Shown: positions 1 through 9,713, counted from the stretch's first letter. The stretch: 64,000 nucleotides of DNA from UBA6244 sp963676875 (GCA_963676875.1 OY781436.1:2108001-2172000); one strand, 5' to 3'. The notes: generated from the sequence alone by a model not told the origin. A program made the numbers and translations.

Positions 1-136
1 TTTTGAGAAATCTTTTGTAATTCGCCCTTTGCCGAATGACTCAGGTTTCCCAGTTTTTCATCTTGGATTTCAATTTTGATTTCCATTTATATCATTCTTA
101 TGTTATTATTCATGTCTGTGTATCGGTTTCTGCATT

Positions 137-270
137 GTGCCCAACGTTGAGTATAAGAATAGTAGCCGACCGCGGGGCACTTTCCTGTCATGTTACACGA
201 AAGTTGAAGCGTGCTAAAGCCCTTGAAAATACTACTGTCTAGGCTATTATTTTTATACATTGTTATGCAC
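137..270 (-). repeat. attC-like recombination site 1
   Basis: Imperfect inverted repeat whose arms (about 137-168 and 240-270) pair over roughly 30 bp. Read on the minus strand it starts with GCATAAC and ends with GTTGGGC, which fits the integron R'' (RYYYAAC, one mismatch) and R' (GTTRRRY, perfect) boxes. It begins 6 bp after the stop codon of the gene at 276-713, the usual place for a cassette attC. Length (about 130 bp) is within the attC range. Folding has not been computed. Confidence 0.6.
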
Positions 271-275
271 TGGTT

Positions 276-713
276 TTATTTTGGCCATTTATATGTTTCT
301 CTATTTTCAAAAGGTACACCCAATTCTATTTCAATCACTTTTTCATAATCTGATTGAAGGGTAAACCAAAATTCTTCGTTAAAATGTGCCGTAAAAGAAC
401 GATAATCATTTACTTCCCAGTTTGAAATTAAATCTCCGAAAATTTCCGTTTTTACAAAGTCAATATTATCGTCAATTATTTTTTTATTATTGAAAGTCAG
501 GTTTTTATTTGAACTCTCAATGTAGCCTAATCTATCTTCCTCTTTTGGATAAAAAGATAACCTCAGATTTAAAGCATTATAATCAAACATCACTTTATCA
601 TCGTCATCTTCTTCAATTCTAATTCTGCCTGGTTGTCCCAAAATCTCTTCAACTTCAGTTTTTTTCATTCCGAATTTAATTTCACCAATTCCAATTCCAA
701 GTTTTATCTCCAT
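276..713 (-). CDS. hypothetical acidic protein, cassette gene
   Basis: Codes for 145 residues without signal peptide or membrane segment, so probably cytoplasmic. The N-terminal part carries a pattern GEIKFGMKKTEVEEILGQP, a helix-turn also seen in BamE-like folds, but I do not recognise a family. An acidic run EEDDDD sits near residue 35. The ATG at 713 is the only sensible start. The gene stands alone between a GTTATGC box upstream (764-770) and an attC-like site directly downstream, as expected for a one-gene integron cassette. Function unknown; small cassette genes of this kind often act in immunity or stress, but nothing here proves it. Confidence 0.7.
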   Translation of the reverse strand: MEIKLGIGIGEIKFGMKKTEVEEILGQPGRIRIEEDDDDKVMFDYNALNLRLSFYPKEEDRLGYIESSNKNLTFNNKKIIDDNIDFVKTEIFGDLISNWEVNDYRSFTAHFNEEFWFTLQSDYEKVIEIELGVPFENRETYKWPK

Positions 714-763
714 TTATTCTTTTTATTCAATTAGTAGTGTGCTGAAACTGTCTTATAACTTGT

Positions 764-770
764 GCATAAC
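764..770 (-). other. R'-like box GTTATGC next to repeat copy 1
   Basis: On the minus strand GTTATGC lies 50 bp upstream of the gene at 276-713, matching the R' box that begins a cassette. The 543-bp repeat copy 1 starts at the next base, so the rest of this presumed attC site has been split or replaced by the repeat. Confidence 0.4.
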
Positions 771-1313
771 TAATATATAAAAACACCCCTATTGCGTTTA
801 TCTCCACTATACCATCACCGCCAAAACCCCCATGTGATATTTCTTTATGCCTCATTAGGTGGAATATATCCATTTTTAAATATTTCTAAACGTTTAAAAT
901 CAGCTCCTTGTTTCATTGTAATGGATCATCGGTAGTTTGGTGTGGTAAAGCTAGGAATATTTCTTGTTCTGCAACTGTGAAGCATTCAAAAATATTTTTT
1001 TTATCGCAGGTCAAAGTTTCCTCAAGCGTCATTCGGATAATGGGTTAGTTGAGGTAACGCAAGTTTTTCGATAAAAATAACCACTCTTTTTTTACACTCG
1101 TTTTTTCACGTTTTTCGCCTCATTTTATCTCCCAACATGCACCTCAGATACTTCTAGCGATGGTTGTGTCGGTATATTTACTCACCGAAAAAGTCTTTTA
1201 TTGCTTAAGTATAAAACGACTAAAAGAGTGAGTCGATAAGGTAATAAATCTACTCCCTCAGACTCGGCGAGCGGAGAGAGCGGCATGAGATGGTTTGTAC
1301 AGCAGTTCAACAT
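771..1313. repeat. 543-bp dispersed repeat, copy 1
   Basis: Nearly identical to 9138-9680 and, for its first 186 bp, to 18787-18972. All three copies begin directly after an AAC that ends a GCATAAC, GCTACAAC or GGTAAC box. No long ORF. On the minus strand two short ORFs overlap by ATGA: 913-1032 (39 codons) and 845-916 (23 codons), both kept in copy 2; the second and the overlap are kept in copy 3. A hairpin-forming stretch with arms near AGTCTTTTAT and ATAAAACGACT lies around 1190-1225. Beyond 1313 the copies diverge but share GAATCCTA about 35 bp later. I cannot assign it to a known element. Confidence 0.8.
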
Positions 1314-1375
1314 AGACTCCACGCTGAATATTGCAGACCGCTAGAATCCTATTCATTAGCTGCTGGTTTTTTATA

Positions 1376-4345
1376 TTAATCTTTTCTTAAAATAATCATA
1401 TTATCAAAATGCTTTTGTTTTTTAAAAACGATTCTCAAATAATAAACTCCAGAAGGTACATCACTTAAATCAAGAGGATACTTATATTCATTTTTCGTGA
1501 TCATAAAAGTCTCATATCTGATAAGCTTGCCACCAGTATTTGCAACGTACAATTCAGCATTGCCTTCTAATCCTTCAATTGAAACGTTATAAAATCCATT
1601 TGAAGGATTTGGTGACACGGTTATGTCATAAGCAGAATTTTCATTAAAAAGACCAACCGTGCTCATATCAATAATTAAAGAATCTGAAAATGTTTCACCA
1701 CAATCATTTATTGCTTGGACATAAATATATGCAAGGATTCCAATGTAGGAGGTATTCCAGTTGACAATTGCATTGATACCATTTCCGGTGATTACTCCTG
1801 CATCAGATGGCTCAAGATGCCATTGGTATGAATTTGCATTCTCAACAGTGTCAGTATAGTATTCCGTGATAGAGCATGTGTCCAAAAGTATAACAACGGG
1901 ACCTTGTGGCGTTGATGGTTGGTGCGGAATGTCAATAATTGAAAGAACTACTGTGTCTGAAATTAATTCATCGCACGGATAAGTTGCAGAAGCAGTTAAT
2001 ACTAGGTTCGTACTTCCAAGTTCAATATCATTTGGACCTGGGTAATAGTATGTCATTAATTGTGTGGTGTCACTAAACTCACCATCACCGCATGTAGTCC
2101 ATTTTACAGTGGAATAATTGTATGAAATACCACTAAGCAGGTATGGGTCATCTATACATGTTGAATCATCGCTACCTGAATCAACAATAGGAAGTGGTGT
2201 AATGGTTAGTATTAATGTATCTCCTACTTCCCCAAGGCATGGATTATTTGCAAAGGCAAATAACATTAAACTCGTACTTCCGTTAGCTATATCTTCACTT
2301 CCTGGAAAGTATGTTGAATTAAGCAGAAACGGATCATCAAAATTACCATCGCCCAACGTGGCCCAATATACGTGATGATAGTTGTAAGCCGTTCCACTCA
2401 TTTGAAAGCTTGAATTTTCACAAATTGTCGTGTCTGAACCTGCTATAGAAATGGGATTTTCAATAGTCTCAATGTATATGCTTGAGGTATCGCTATTTCC
2501 ACAACTATTTCCTCCATATACTGTTAGTGTAGAAGGAGTGACATTCCCGGATTGAAAATAGATGGTAACAACTGTATCAAAAACAACAATAGAATCCGCA
2601 ATATTTGGTTCTAAGTTCCAAACGTAAAAATCTGCATTTAAAAAAGGTTCTACGAAATAAGAAGCATTTATGGTGCCTTGACAAATACTATCTTGACCAA
2701 TAATAGGACCCGCCTCACCTACAGCCGGCATTATATTAATGTAACCATTTTCAAATCGTTTTCCAATTGTATCTCCTTTATTATTTATGAAGAAACTCAA
2801 TTCGTCATTCCACTCCAATACTTCTGTGCTGTGAATAAGGACAGTATCAATATTAAATACCAATTCAAGTAGTGTGTCATGATTCAAATTTAAAGGTATA
2901 TCAGAACGATAGGTTATGTTTATAAGTCCATTACTCTCAGTAATATTTAGTGAATCAACCAGGAGTTGAGAATTTAAGTTTTGAAAAGAGAAAAAGGATA
3001 GGTTTAATGTATCATATTCAAGAGTTAATGATAGTTCATTAATATTTTTCAAATCCATTTCTGTAATTGGAACATGATGAAATCCTGAGCAAGAGCTACC
3101 AGAATCAGCTATTGTTAATACCGGATATGGAGAAATATAACCAATTTTTGAAACACTTGAAACCTCGTTACAGGTATGCAGATAAGAAATCACAAACTCA
3201 CTGTCATTCACACCTATCATATGCCCAGGAACGGTGGCGCCTGAACAATTACTGTAATCGTATTCTTCACTGAAAGAAATATTCGTATTATTAATGGCTG
3301 CTAATCTGATTTTCCCAATTCTCTCGTCTGGAGATGGCCAATGAGAGTATAAAACCACAACATGATTATCGTCAATTCTAGTAGCAGTAGTTCCAAAAGC
3401 ACCAAAGCTTTTAAATGCAGATGAGTTCCCCATAATAATTTCATTTTCATGAACTACTGCCACTGTACCTCGAACAGTATCATACATTTCATGATGGAAA
3501 AGAAAAATGGAACTGTCATTAATTGCTGTGGTTGATAATTGATATATAGCTCCACTATTAAAGCATTGTTTCTGCCCTAATGATATAGTATCGTCAGATA
3601 TTGAACCACTTCTAATCATACCATTACTGCTCTCAACGTCTATATATCCAATTACAAAATGGCATGAATCTAAACTGCATATTGACAAGTCAGATATACC
3701 GCTATCCGTTACTAATGCTGTTGAACTATATTGAATACTATCACCTACTACTGTACCTAGACATGCATATACTGTATCATTTTTAAAAGGAGGTAAACCA
3801 CGTAAATACGTGACAACAAAATGTTCCGAATCCAGAATGCACATATCCATATAATAACTTCGACCCATATTGAAAATAAAATTGTTTCCAAAGCATATAC
3901 TGTCGTCAATTATTTCCCCTAGAATAGCTGATGATGACCGAGTTGCTAATGGTACACGATACGGACCTTCAGAAATTATAACAAGAGTATTTGTATCCAA
4001 TGTGCCAATTCTTCTTAAGTAACTAGTTTCATTAAAGGTTTTATTCTTGCTAAAATAAATCGTTGAATCAACTATTGATCCTAAAGCAACATAGCTTTCA
4101 TCATCATTCCCGTTGGATATTGGTACAAAATCAATGCGTGTCAATGCAAAACGTGATTCATCAATTTTAGTTATGTCAGTATTTATCGAGTTCGAGTTTC
4201 CCTGAGTAATTGTATTGGTATCTGAAAAGGTTATTTCCCTAAGGTTAACATCCTGATAAGTATACTGCCCAATACTTGAGCTGAGGAAATGAAACATAAA
4301 GAAGCAGAATGAAATAATGTAAGGAAGTGATTTAATGTATCTCAT
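1376..4345 (-). CDS. T9SS type A sorting domain protein with PKD-like repeats
   Basis: 989-residue secreted protein. Residues 1-27 form a Sec signal peptide ending SSSIGQ. The first 400 residues hold a run of short beta-rich units each with phrases like DDSIxFG, probably a propeller-like array. Two related PKD-like modules follow around 640-830 (each with SGT/SGI-Y-NY and W-T-GDG-F). The last 80 residues are a type A C-terminal sorting domain starting VSPNPSNGFYNVSI and ending in a basic LRKD tail, which directs export through the type IX system to the cell surface. It lies 10 bp after the lipoprotein gene at 4356-5183, so the two are likely co-transcribed. Substrate or role unknown. Confidence 0.85.
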   Translation of the reverse strand: MRYIKSLPYIISFCFFMFHFLSSSIGQYTYQDVNLREITFSDTNTITQGNSNSINTDITKIDESRFALTRIDFVPISNGNDDESYVALGSIVDSTIYFSKNKTFNETSYLRRIGTLDTNTLVIISEGPYRVPLATRSSSAILGEIIDDSICFGNNFIFNMGRSYYMDMCILDSEHFVVTYLRGLPPFKNDTVYACLGTVVGDSIQYSSTALVTDSGISDLSICSLDSCHFVIGYIDVESSNGMIRSGSISDDTISLGQKQCFNSGAIYQLSTTAINDSSIFLFHHEMYDTVRGTVAVVHENEIIMGNSSAFKSFGAFGTTATRIDDNHVVVLYSHWPSPDERIGKIRLAAINNTNISFSEEYDYSNCSGATVPGHMIGVNDSEFVISYLHTCNEVSSVSKIGYISPYPVLTIADSGSSCSGFHHVPITEMDLKNINELSLTLEYDTLNLSFFSFQNLNSQLLVDSLNITESNGLINITYRSDIPLNLNHDTLLELVFNIDTVLIHSTEVLEWNDELSFFINNKGDTIGKRFENGYINIMPAVGEAGPIIGQDSICQGTINASYFVEPFLNADFYVWNLEPNIADSIVVFDTVVTIYFQSGNVTPSTLTVYGGNSCGNSDTSSIYIETIENPISIAGSDTTICENSSFQMSGTAYNYHHVYWATLGDGNFDDPFLLNSTYFPGSEDIANGSTSLMLFAFANNPCLGEVGDTLILTITPLPIVDSGSDDSTCIDDPYLLSGISYNYSTVKWTTCGDGEFSDTTQLMTYYYPGPNDIELGSTNLVLTASATYPCDELISDTVVLSIIDIPHQPSTPQGPVVILLDTCSITEYYTDTVENANSYQWHLEPSDAGVITGNGINAIVNWNTSYIGILAYIYVQAINDCGETFSDSLIIDMSTVGLFNENSAYDITVSPNPSNGFYNVSIEGLEGNAELYVANTGGKLIRYETFMITKNEYKYPLDLSDVPSGVYYLRIVFKKQKHFDNMIILRKD

Positions 4346-4355
4346 GTTTTTTATT

Positions 4356-5183
4356 TTATCTGCTCTTGTGTAAAATTATTTCAGCGTTGTGTATTGAAAT
4401 AGATCGACCTGTAGCGGATTCTTTTCTGAACTGTATTCCAATTGTTCTTTTACCTGATAAGAGTGAATTAATAAAATTCCCACTTTTCATAACCCTTAGG
4501 TCGGGATCTTCCAGTTGCGAGTCTGGAATTACTGAAACCAATTCTGAATTCGTTATTCCCATTGACGCCGTATAGTCGAAAAGTCTTAACCAAATAGAAT
4601 CTGTTGACTCTCCACGATGAAATTGAGCAATAAAGGCAATGCTATCAAAACCAGGGTAATCAGCTATATTAAATCCATATATTAACCCATCTTCAATATC
4701 TAAAGTCCAATTGTTTTCCGGGTATCTCCACTTATAAGCCAATGAAAATGGAATCCTAATGGTACTAATTTCACCTGAATTTTGTCCACTTGCTCCGTTA
4801 CAAACATAATTAATTGTTGTTATTTCATTTTCATCAAGCAAACCATTAAAATTTTCATCAAGACCAGACTCTACTTTAATTCCTCCAAACTCACAATAAC
4901 TTCCAGATGGTTCTGGGATTACATTAATCATTGAATTACTTCCATTTGTTCCGTTATTGCCATTGCATATATATTCTTCATATTGAATTTCATCAATATC
5001 TAGAATGTTGTTGTCGTTGATGTCAATTCCGCTTGAAATTTTAAAGCCACCAGAAGAACAATTCTCTCCTACAGGTTCTGTATTTAATTCTGTTAGAGAG
5101 TTTTTTCCTTTCGGGTTTTCCTTATTACACCCAAGACTTGCAATGATTAAGATAATGGCAATAAATGTTATTGTTTTTCTCAC
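4356..5183 (-). CDS. lipoprotein with two DUF7151-type repeats
   Basis: 275 residues. The N-terminus has a hydrophobic core and a lipobox (IASLGC), so the mature protein should be lipid-anchored. Two repeats follow (about 35-75 and 85-130), each with C-S/E-x-GG-x-K-I/V, a D-x-N-x-N-G/I-x-L-D-x-x-E-I calcium-loop-like motif, and a closing YxCNG; this fits what I know as DUF7151. A Gly-Asn-rich linker with collagen-like NGTNGS follows each repeat, and the C-terminal 130 residues are beta-rich. It is the first gene of a two-gene unit with the T9SS protein at 1376-4345. A GTTATGC box at 5213-5219 lies just upstream, so the pair may form one cassette. Confidence 0.75.
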   Translation of the reverse strand: MRKTITFIAIILIIASLGCNKENPKGKNSLTELNTEPVGENCSSGGFKISSGIDINDNNILDIDEIQYEEYICNGNNGTNGSNSMINVIPEPSGSYCEFGGIKVESGLDENFNGLLDENEITTINYVCNGASGQNSGEISTIRIPFSLAYKWRYPENNWTLDIEDGLIYGFNIADYPGFDSIAFIAQFHRGESTDSIWLRLFDYTASMGITNSELVSVIPDSQLEDPDLRVMKSGNFINSLLSGKRTIGIQFRKESATGRSISIHNAEIILHKSR

Positions 5184-5789
5184 AAGATGTTAATTATTTG
5201 GTTTATGTTTTTGCATAACGGGAAGCATATGCTTTGTGGTTTAGTTTGATAGTCGAAAGTCATCATCAACTGCACGTTTAACTACTCTGCATGATTCCTT
5301 GATTAATTCAGTTTGTTCATGTCTTCTATTAGTCCGGTTACGTTTGCAGCCTCAAATATATCAATATTCTAGATATGCTTCCATCAAGCCGGAAAATTTT
5401 CTTCATGCATGCCAACACTCATTCCTAATGGTTCTTTTTCCGACCCCATCACAGAAGTACCTGTAGTGGCAATTTTGAATAACGTGTTTCACCTCTTTTC
5501 AACTACTTCTCGTGATTGCAACATGGGACAAAGTCTCAGTAAAATAATAAACCGTATCGGGTTGGTATACAAACGTACATAGGGAGTGATCATATGCCCA
5601 TAAATTGAAACACCAAAGAGAATCCCCGATTTCCTACTCCTTTAAGTAGCGGACACTTTGATGCGAACAACATCGCTTTCTGTGACGTTGAGATAGCAGT
5701 ATTCGGAGTGATTTCACCTCCAGCGCAAAGATATTTCTGTTACTCGTCACGTAAAGGGCATGTGAACGTGATATCTTGTTTATTTTATA
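5184..5789. other. gene-free stretch with degenerate cassette junction
   Basis: No credible ORF. The left end has GCATAACG (5213-5220), an R'-like box read on the minus strand, but the matching arm to its right was not found. The rest has no repeat or coding pattern I can place; it runs straight into the IS66 fragment, so it may be decayed mobile-element flank. Confidence 0.5.
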
Positions 5790-6098
5790 GGGATCGCTTT
5801 GGAATATACCTCAAAGCGTTGGGACATTTTGTGCAACTTTATGTACGATGGTTCGCTGGAGATAGATAACAACTGGGTAGAAAATGCCATCAGACCAAAT
5901 GCTCTGGGACGAAAAAACTATCTCTTTGCCGGATCACACGAAGGAGCCAAGCGAGCCGCCATGTTCTATTCCTTCTTCGGTACCTGCAAGAAGAACAACG
6001 TGAACCCATTTGAGTGGCTCAGGAAAGTACTCCAAGTCATTCCTGATTATCCCGCCAACAAATTGTCCGACCTGCTCCCGCAAAATTTACAGCTCTAG
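5790..6098 (+). pseudogene. IS66-family transposase, C-terminal fragment
   Basis: About 100 residues matching the end of IS66-type transposases: LEIDNNWVENAIRP, GRKNYLFAGS and a tail ending DLLPQNL are family hallmarks (DDE domain end plus IS66 C-terminal domain). A full IS66 transposase has about 500 residues, so some 80 percent is missing; there is no ATG, and the reading frame enters from a stretch without transposase similarity. The accessory IS66 orf1 and orf2 are also absent. It is a dead remnant. It lies in plus orientation just before a group II intron 3' end, showing layered insertions at this junction. Confidence 0.9.
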
Positions 6099-6216
6099 CC
6101 TGGCAATGGCATGGGTGTGGTTGGTCGGATGGATACGTTCAAACTTAGAGTTTGCCAGCCTTTTCTTAAATAAAGACAAAGGTATCATTGGTGTAAAGAG
6201 CGATGATACTGATACC

Positions 6217-6304
6217 TGACGAACCGCCGTATACGAGACCCGTACGTACGGTGGTGTGAGGGGCGCACTCCGTCAGTTAATTCTGGCGGAGCCGTCTACT
6301 CGAT
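6217..6304 (+). mobile_element. group II intron 3' end (domains V and VI), copy C
   Basis: Contains a domain V-like hairpin (GAACCGCCGTATAC ... GTACGTACGGTGG) followed by GTGAGGGGCGCAC, a domain VI stem (CTCCGTCAG ... CTGGCGGAG) and the terminal GTCTACTCGAT that ends many bacterial group II introns. No maturase sequence remains before it. It is antisense to the cassette genes and ends 14 bp from the stop codon of the TPR gene. Of the three copies in this window it has the best preserved domain V. Confidence 0.75.
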
Positions 6305-6318
6305 TAGACACTGGGCTT

Positions 6319-7428
6319 TTATTTCAATTTCCTTGTTAATTTTTTGAATTCCTTATCATTAGAGTATTTGCTTCTAATTGTTTCATCAATATCTTCTAAT
6401 CCAATTCCTCCTTTGATTGCAATCATTAGATTTTCATAAAAGTCCTCAAATTTTTCAGTTTCTCCGTATATTTCTGCCAAAGTCAAATTAGCCCAATAAA
6501 AATCCTTATTTTCTCTTAATGCTTTCTCTGCAAAGTCAATGGCTTTATTAAATTCTTTCATTTTGAAATATACATAAGCATATCCATTAAGCAAATAATC
6601 TATGAAATGAGAATTATCAAGTTTCATTGCTAAATCTAAGTCACTTATCGCTGTATCAAATTGTTCTAATTTGCAATATAATAGAGCCCTGGAATAAATT
6701 GATTCAATATTTCCTGGGTCTTTTTCGATAGCTATATTGTAATTCTGTAATGCATTGCTCAAATCATTATTTTTATAATAGATTATTCCTTTTTGATGAT
6801 TTGATTCTGAATCCAATTGCAATTCACCATCAATTTTTTCCATTTCATTTAATGCTTTGCTTTCATCGCCTAGAACTCTATAAATAAAAGCTCTATAAAG
6901 TCTAGCTTCGTTTAATCCCTTGTCGATTCGTAATGCTTTGTCCAAATCAGATAATGCCAATTTAAAATCTTGATTTTCAATATGAATCAATGCTCTTTGT
7001 GAGAGTAAAATAGCATTCTTCTTTTCATGTTTTAAAGAATAGTCCAAGTCTATGATTGCCATATCATTTTGTCCTAATTTCAAATATGCAGTTCCTCTTG
7101 CTCCATAAGCTAAATAGAAGTCAGTCTTTTTAGAAATTACTGAGTTATATAAAGTTAAAGCTTCATCTAATTCTCCTAAGTCATTTAAACAATTTGCTTT
7201 AATATAAAGTAACTCGATATCCTCTTTATTCGTTTGTAACAATTCATCAACAATATTAATCGCTTGTTCCGTTTTGTCTTGCTGGATGTAAATTTCAAGT
7301 AAAAGCTTTTTTGCGTCAACATTTTCGGGATCTATTATCAATGCGTGATGTAGCTTTTGAATAGCATTATCATAATCACCCTTTTTGATGTGACTTTCGG
7401 ATTCTATTATAAGTTCAGTCGTTCTCAT
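6319..7428 (-). CDS. tetratricopeptide repeat protein
   Basis: 369 residues made almost wholly of TPR units (about nine to ten), for example SHIKKGDYDNAIQKLHHAL at the start and units with the A-x-x-Y/L-x-x-A-L pattern throughout. No signal peptide, so cytoplasmic. TPRs make protein-protein contacts; no catalytic domain is present and the partner is unknown. It starts 14 bp after an attC-like site (7443-7575), and its own downstream junction is occupied by the group II intron copy C and the IS66 fragment. A lone TPR gene fits a cassette cargo. Confidence 0.85.
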   Translation of the reverse strand: MRTTELIIESESHIKKGDYDNAIQKLHHALIIDPENVDAKKLLLEIYIQQDKTEQAINIVDELLQTNKEDIELLYIKANCLNDLGELDEALTLYNSVISKKTDFYLAYGARGTAYLKLGQNDMAIIDLDYSLKHEKKNAILLSQRALIHIENQDFKLALSDLDKALRIDKGLNEARLYRAFIYRVLGDESKALNEMEKIDGELQLDSESNHQKGIIYYKNNDLSNALQNYNIAIEKDPGNIESIYSRALLYCKLEQFDTAISDLDLAMKLDNSHFIDYLLNGYAYVYFKMKEFNKAIDFAEKALRENKDFYWANLTLAEIYGETEKFEDFYENLMIAIKGGIGLEDIDETIRSKYSNDKEFKKLTRKLK

Positions 7429-7442
7429 TTGTCTTGCCTTGT

Positions 7443-7575
7443 GGCTAACGTTTTATGGTATGGTGTCGTGCGGGATTACGAAGCGAAAACCTATCAGTTT
7501 ACACTGACCTTTTTTACGAGCTACAAACACTCGAAAACTTCTGAAACCCGCATGCACTATACCATGTGTTGTAGC
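7443..7575 (-). repeat. attC-like recombination site 2
   Basis: Inverted repeat of 133 bp: GGCTAAC...ATGGTATGGTG...TGCGGG on the left pairs with CCCGCATGCACTATACCAT...GTTGTAGC on the right. On the minus strand it opens with GCTACAAC and closes with GTTAGCC (R'-like, 6 of 7). It sits between the SDR stop (7593) and the TPR start (7428). The two halves pair over more than 25 bp with a few bulged bases, as attC sites do. Confidence 0.55.
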
Positions 7576-7592
7576 TAGTGCTTACTTATTCT

Positions 7593-8450
7593 TTATGTTT
7601 TTTTTACTTCTAGTTTAAAGAAATCTTCAAGTCTTTTTTCTCCATATTGAGTTGCAATATTATCATAAGCCATCGTAGTCAGAAAGAATTCAAAAGGTCC
7701 ATAAAACTTTGAAGAAGTGAATGTTCTCAAAAACCAAATTGTTAATTTTCTTAACCAATCCGGAAGATGTGTTATTTTAATTGGTTTATTCATAGCATTT
7801 AATGCTAATGTTGCTACTTCGTTTTGAGTTAAAATATCGGGGCCTCCTGCCGATGATTCTTTTTCATCTGACAACATCTTGTCAACACAGACTTTTGCTA
7901 AATCCTCACCATCAATTGGATTGAACTTATAGTGACCGTCTCCAAATAAATAAGCCCGTCCGCCTTTTGCCATTTTTAAGAAATCTCCCATATCAGAAAA
8001 AAATCCATTTGGTCTGAGAATAAGATAATTTAAACCCGATGCTTTCAATTCGTCAACAAATTTCTCTTTTGCTTCAAATATCTTTAGTTGCCTGAACTTA
8101 TCTCCGTTCACTGCCGAAACATATAAAAATTTTTCGACTTTATTTTTTAAAGCTTCTTTTAAAAGATTTGCATTGCCTTGATAATCAACATCCATATAGG
8201 TCATTCCGTCTTTTTGCCGTGTAATCCCAATTGTAGAGAAAACCCAATCGATGTTATGAGTTATGCCCTGTAAACTGTCAGGATTTGTTACTTGTCCTAT
8301 AAAGAAATCATCTACTGCTTCAAACTTATCTTTTTGATTTTCTTTTCTAATTAATACTCTTACCCAGAAACCCTTTTTCTTTAGTTCTTTTACTAAATGT
8401 TGGCCTAAATAACCGGTTGCTCCTGCAACTAAAACTTTCTTTGATTTCAT
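7593..8450 (-). CDS. NAD(P)-binding SDR/NmrA-type oxidoreductase
   Basis: 285 residues. The N-terminal Rossmann motif VAGATGYLGQHLV (GxxGxxG) binds NAD(P); R near residue 35 after a basic LIRKE suggests NADP preference. The atypical SDR (NmrA/SDR_a5) pattern continues with YVSAVNGDKF and LRPNGFFSDMGDFL. There is no clear YxxxK pair at the usual distance, as in many atypical SDRs, so it may act as a redox sensor or on a small carbonyl substrate. I chose the ATG at 8450 over the GTG one codon upstream. It follows the Crp-type regulator by about 67 bp on the same strand; the two may form one cassette ending at attC-like site 2. Confidence 0.8.
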   Translation of the reverse strand: MKSKKVLVAGATGYLGQHLVKELKKKGFWVRVLIRKENQKDKFEAVDDFFIGQVTNPDSLQGITHNIDWVFSTIGITRQKDGMTYMDVDYQGNANLLKEALKNKVEKFLYVSAVNGDKFRQLKIFEAKEKFVDELKASGLNYLILRPNGFFSDMGDFLKMAKGGRAYLFGDGHYKFNPIDGEDLAKVCVDKMLSDEKESSAGGPDILTQNEVATLALNAMNKPIKITHLPDWLRKLTIWFLRTFTSSKFYGPFEFFLTTMAYDNIATQYGEKRLEDFFKLEVKKT

Positions 8451-8517
8451 CACTTTTTAATATTTGAATTAAAGTTGCAAAGTAATGACTTCTATATTTA
8501 AATTCTCTTGACGATAA

Positions 8518-9096
8518 TCAAGAAATCTTTTTTAAAACACGGGCTTTTATTCTACTTAGTGTTTCTGGTGAAACTCCAAGAAACGACGCAATATACTGTT
8601 GTGGAACTCTCTGAAAAAGTTCTTTTTGTGTATTTAACAAGTCAAGGTAACGTTCTTCTGGCGCTTTTGTCACAAATGAAGCAATCACTTTCTGACTAGT
8701 TATTAATTCATTCTCCACTGCAACTCGTGCAATTACTTCCATTTTTGGTAATAGTAGCGTTAACTTTTCAATGTCTGACTTTGTGAATATTATCAAATCA
8801 GTATTTTCAATTGCTTGATAGTTTTCTACGGCTGGTATATTGTAAGTATAGCTTTCTCCTGCGCATATAAATTGTCCTTCAGTGTAAAAGAAGGCTGTTT
8901 TATCATTACCGTCTACATTATAAAATAGACGAACACAACCTTGAGAAACAAAATATATTTCATTAGCTATTTTCCCTTCTTCAAAAAAGACAGTCTTTTT
9001 ATCGTAAGTTTTCTTTGTCAAAGAATTTTCAAGCAATGACAATTCTTCCTGATTCAAGCTAATATAAGTCTCAATATTTTCTATTAATCTTTTCAT
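8518..9096 (-). CDS. Crp/Fnr-family transcription regulator
   Basis: 192 residues: an N-terminal cyclic-nucleotide-binding-like beta-roll (about 15-125, with FFEEGKIANEIYFVSQGCVRL) and a C-terminal winged helix (about 150-190, QQYIASFLGVSPETLSRIKA). The roll lacks the RxS phosphate-binding arginine of true CRP, and there is no Fnr-type cysteine cluster, so the ligand is unknown; this matches the common Bacteroidota branch of the family. The ATG at 9096 is preferred to a GTG at 9111, which lies in the junction sequence. It probably controls the SDR gene behind it or itself. Confidence 0.85.
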   Translation of the reverse strand: MKRLIENIETYISLNQEELSLLENSLTKKTYDKKTVFFEEGKIANEIYFVSQGCVRLFYNVDGNDKTAFFYTEGQFICAGESYTYNIPAVENYQAIENTDLIIFTKSDIEKLTLLLPKMEVIARVAVENELITSQKVIASFVTKAPEERYLDLLNTQKELFQRVPQQYIASFLGVSPETLSRIKARVLKKIS

Positions 9097-9129
9097 AGTT
9101 TCATTCTGCACTGGGCTCTCTTTGCATTA

Positions 9130-9137
9130 GCTACAAC
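9130..9137 (-). other. R'-like box GTTGTAGC next to repeat copy 2
   Basis: On the minus strand GTTGTAGC stands upstream of the Crp-type gene and is identical to the right end of attC-like site 2. Repeat copy 2 starts at the next base, so this junction has been split in the same way as at 764-770. Confidence 0.4.
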
Positions 9138-9680
9138 TAATATATAAAAACACCCCTATGCCCTTTATCTCCACTATACCATGACTGCCATAACCCCCAT
9201 GTGATATTTCTTTATGCCTCATTAGGTGGAATATATCCATTTTTAAATATTTCTAAACGTTTAAAATCAGCTCCTTGTTTCATTGTAATGGATCATCGGT
9301 AGTTTGGTGTGGTAAAGCTAGGAATATTTCTTGTTCTGCAACTGTGAAGCATTCAAAAATATTTTTTTTATCGCAGGTCAAAGTTTCCTCAAGCGTCATT
9401 CGGATAATGGGTTAGTTGAGGTAACGCAAGTTTTTCGATAAAAATAACCACTCTTTTTTTACACTCGTTTTTTTACGTTTTTCGCCTCATCTTTTCTTGC
9501 AATATGCGCCACAGATACTTCTAGCGATGGTTGTGTCGGTATATTTACTCACCGAAAAAGTCTTTTATTGCTTAAGTATAAAACGACTAAAAGAGTGAGC
9601 CGATAAGGTAATAAATCTACTCCCTCAGACTCGGCGAGCGGAAGGAGTGGCATGAGATGGTTTGTACAGCAGTTCAACAT
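9138..9680. repeat. 543-bp dispersed repeat, copy 2
   Basis: Same length as and nearly identical to copy 1 (771-1313; constant offset 8367). The two overlapping minus-strand micro-ORFs are kept at 9280-9399 and 9212-9283. After 9680 the copies diverge but share GAATCCTA near 9709, right before the permease stop codon. Apart from the repeat there is nothing else in the gap 9112-9713. Confidence 0.8.
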
Positions 9681-9713
9681 GTCTCCATGTTGGTACGAAG
9701 AGTGTTTCGAATC

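Noticed and set aside
36..242. ORF of 68 codons on the plus strand
   Set aside because: It lies across the attC-like inverted repeat and has no protein features.
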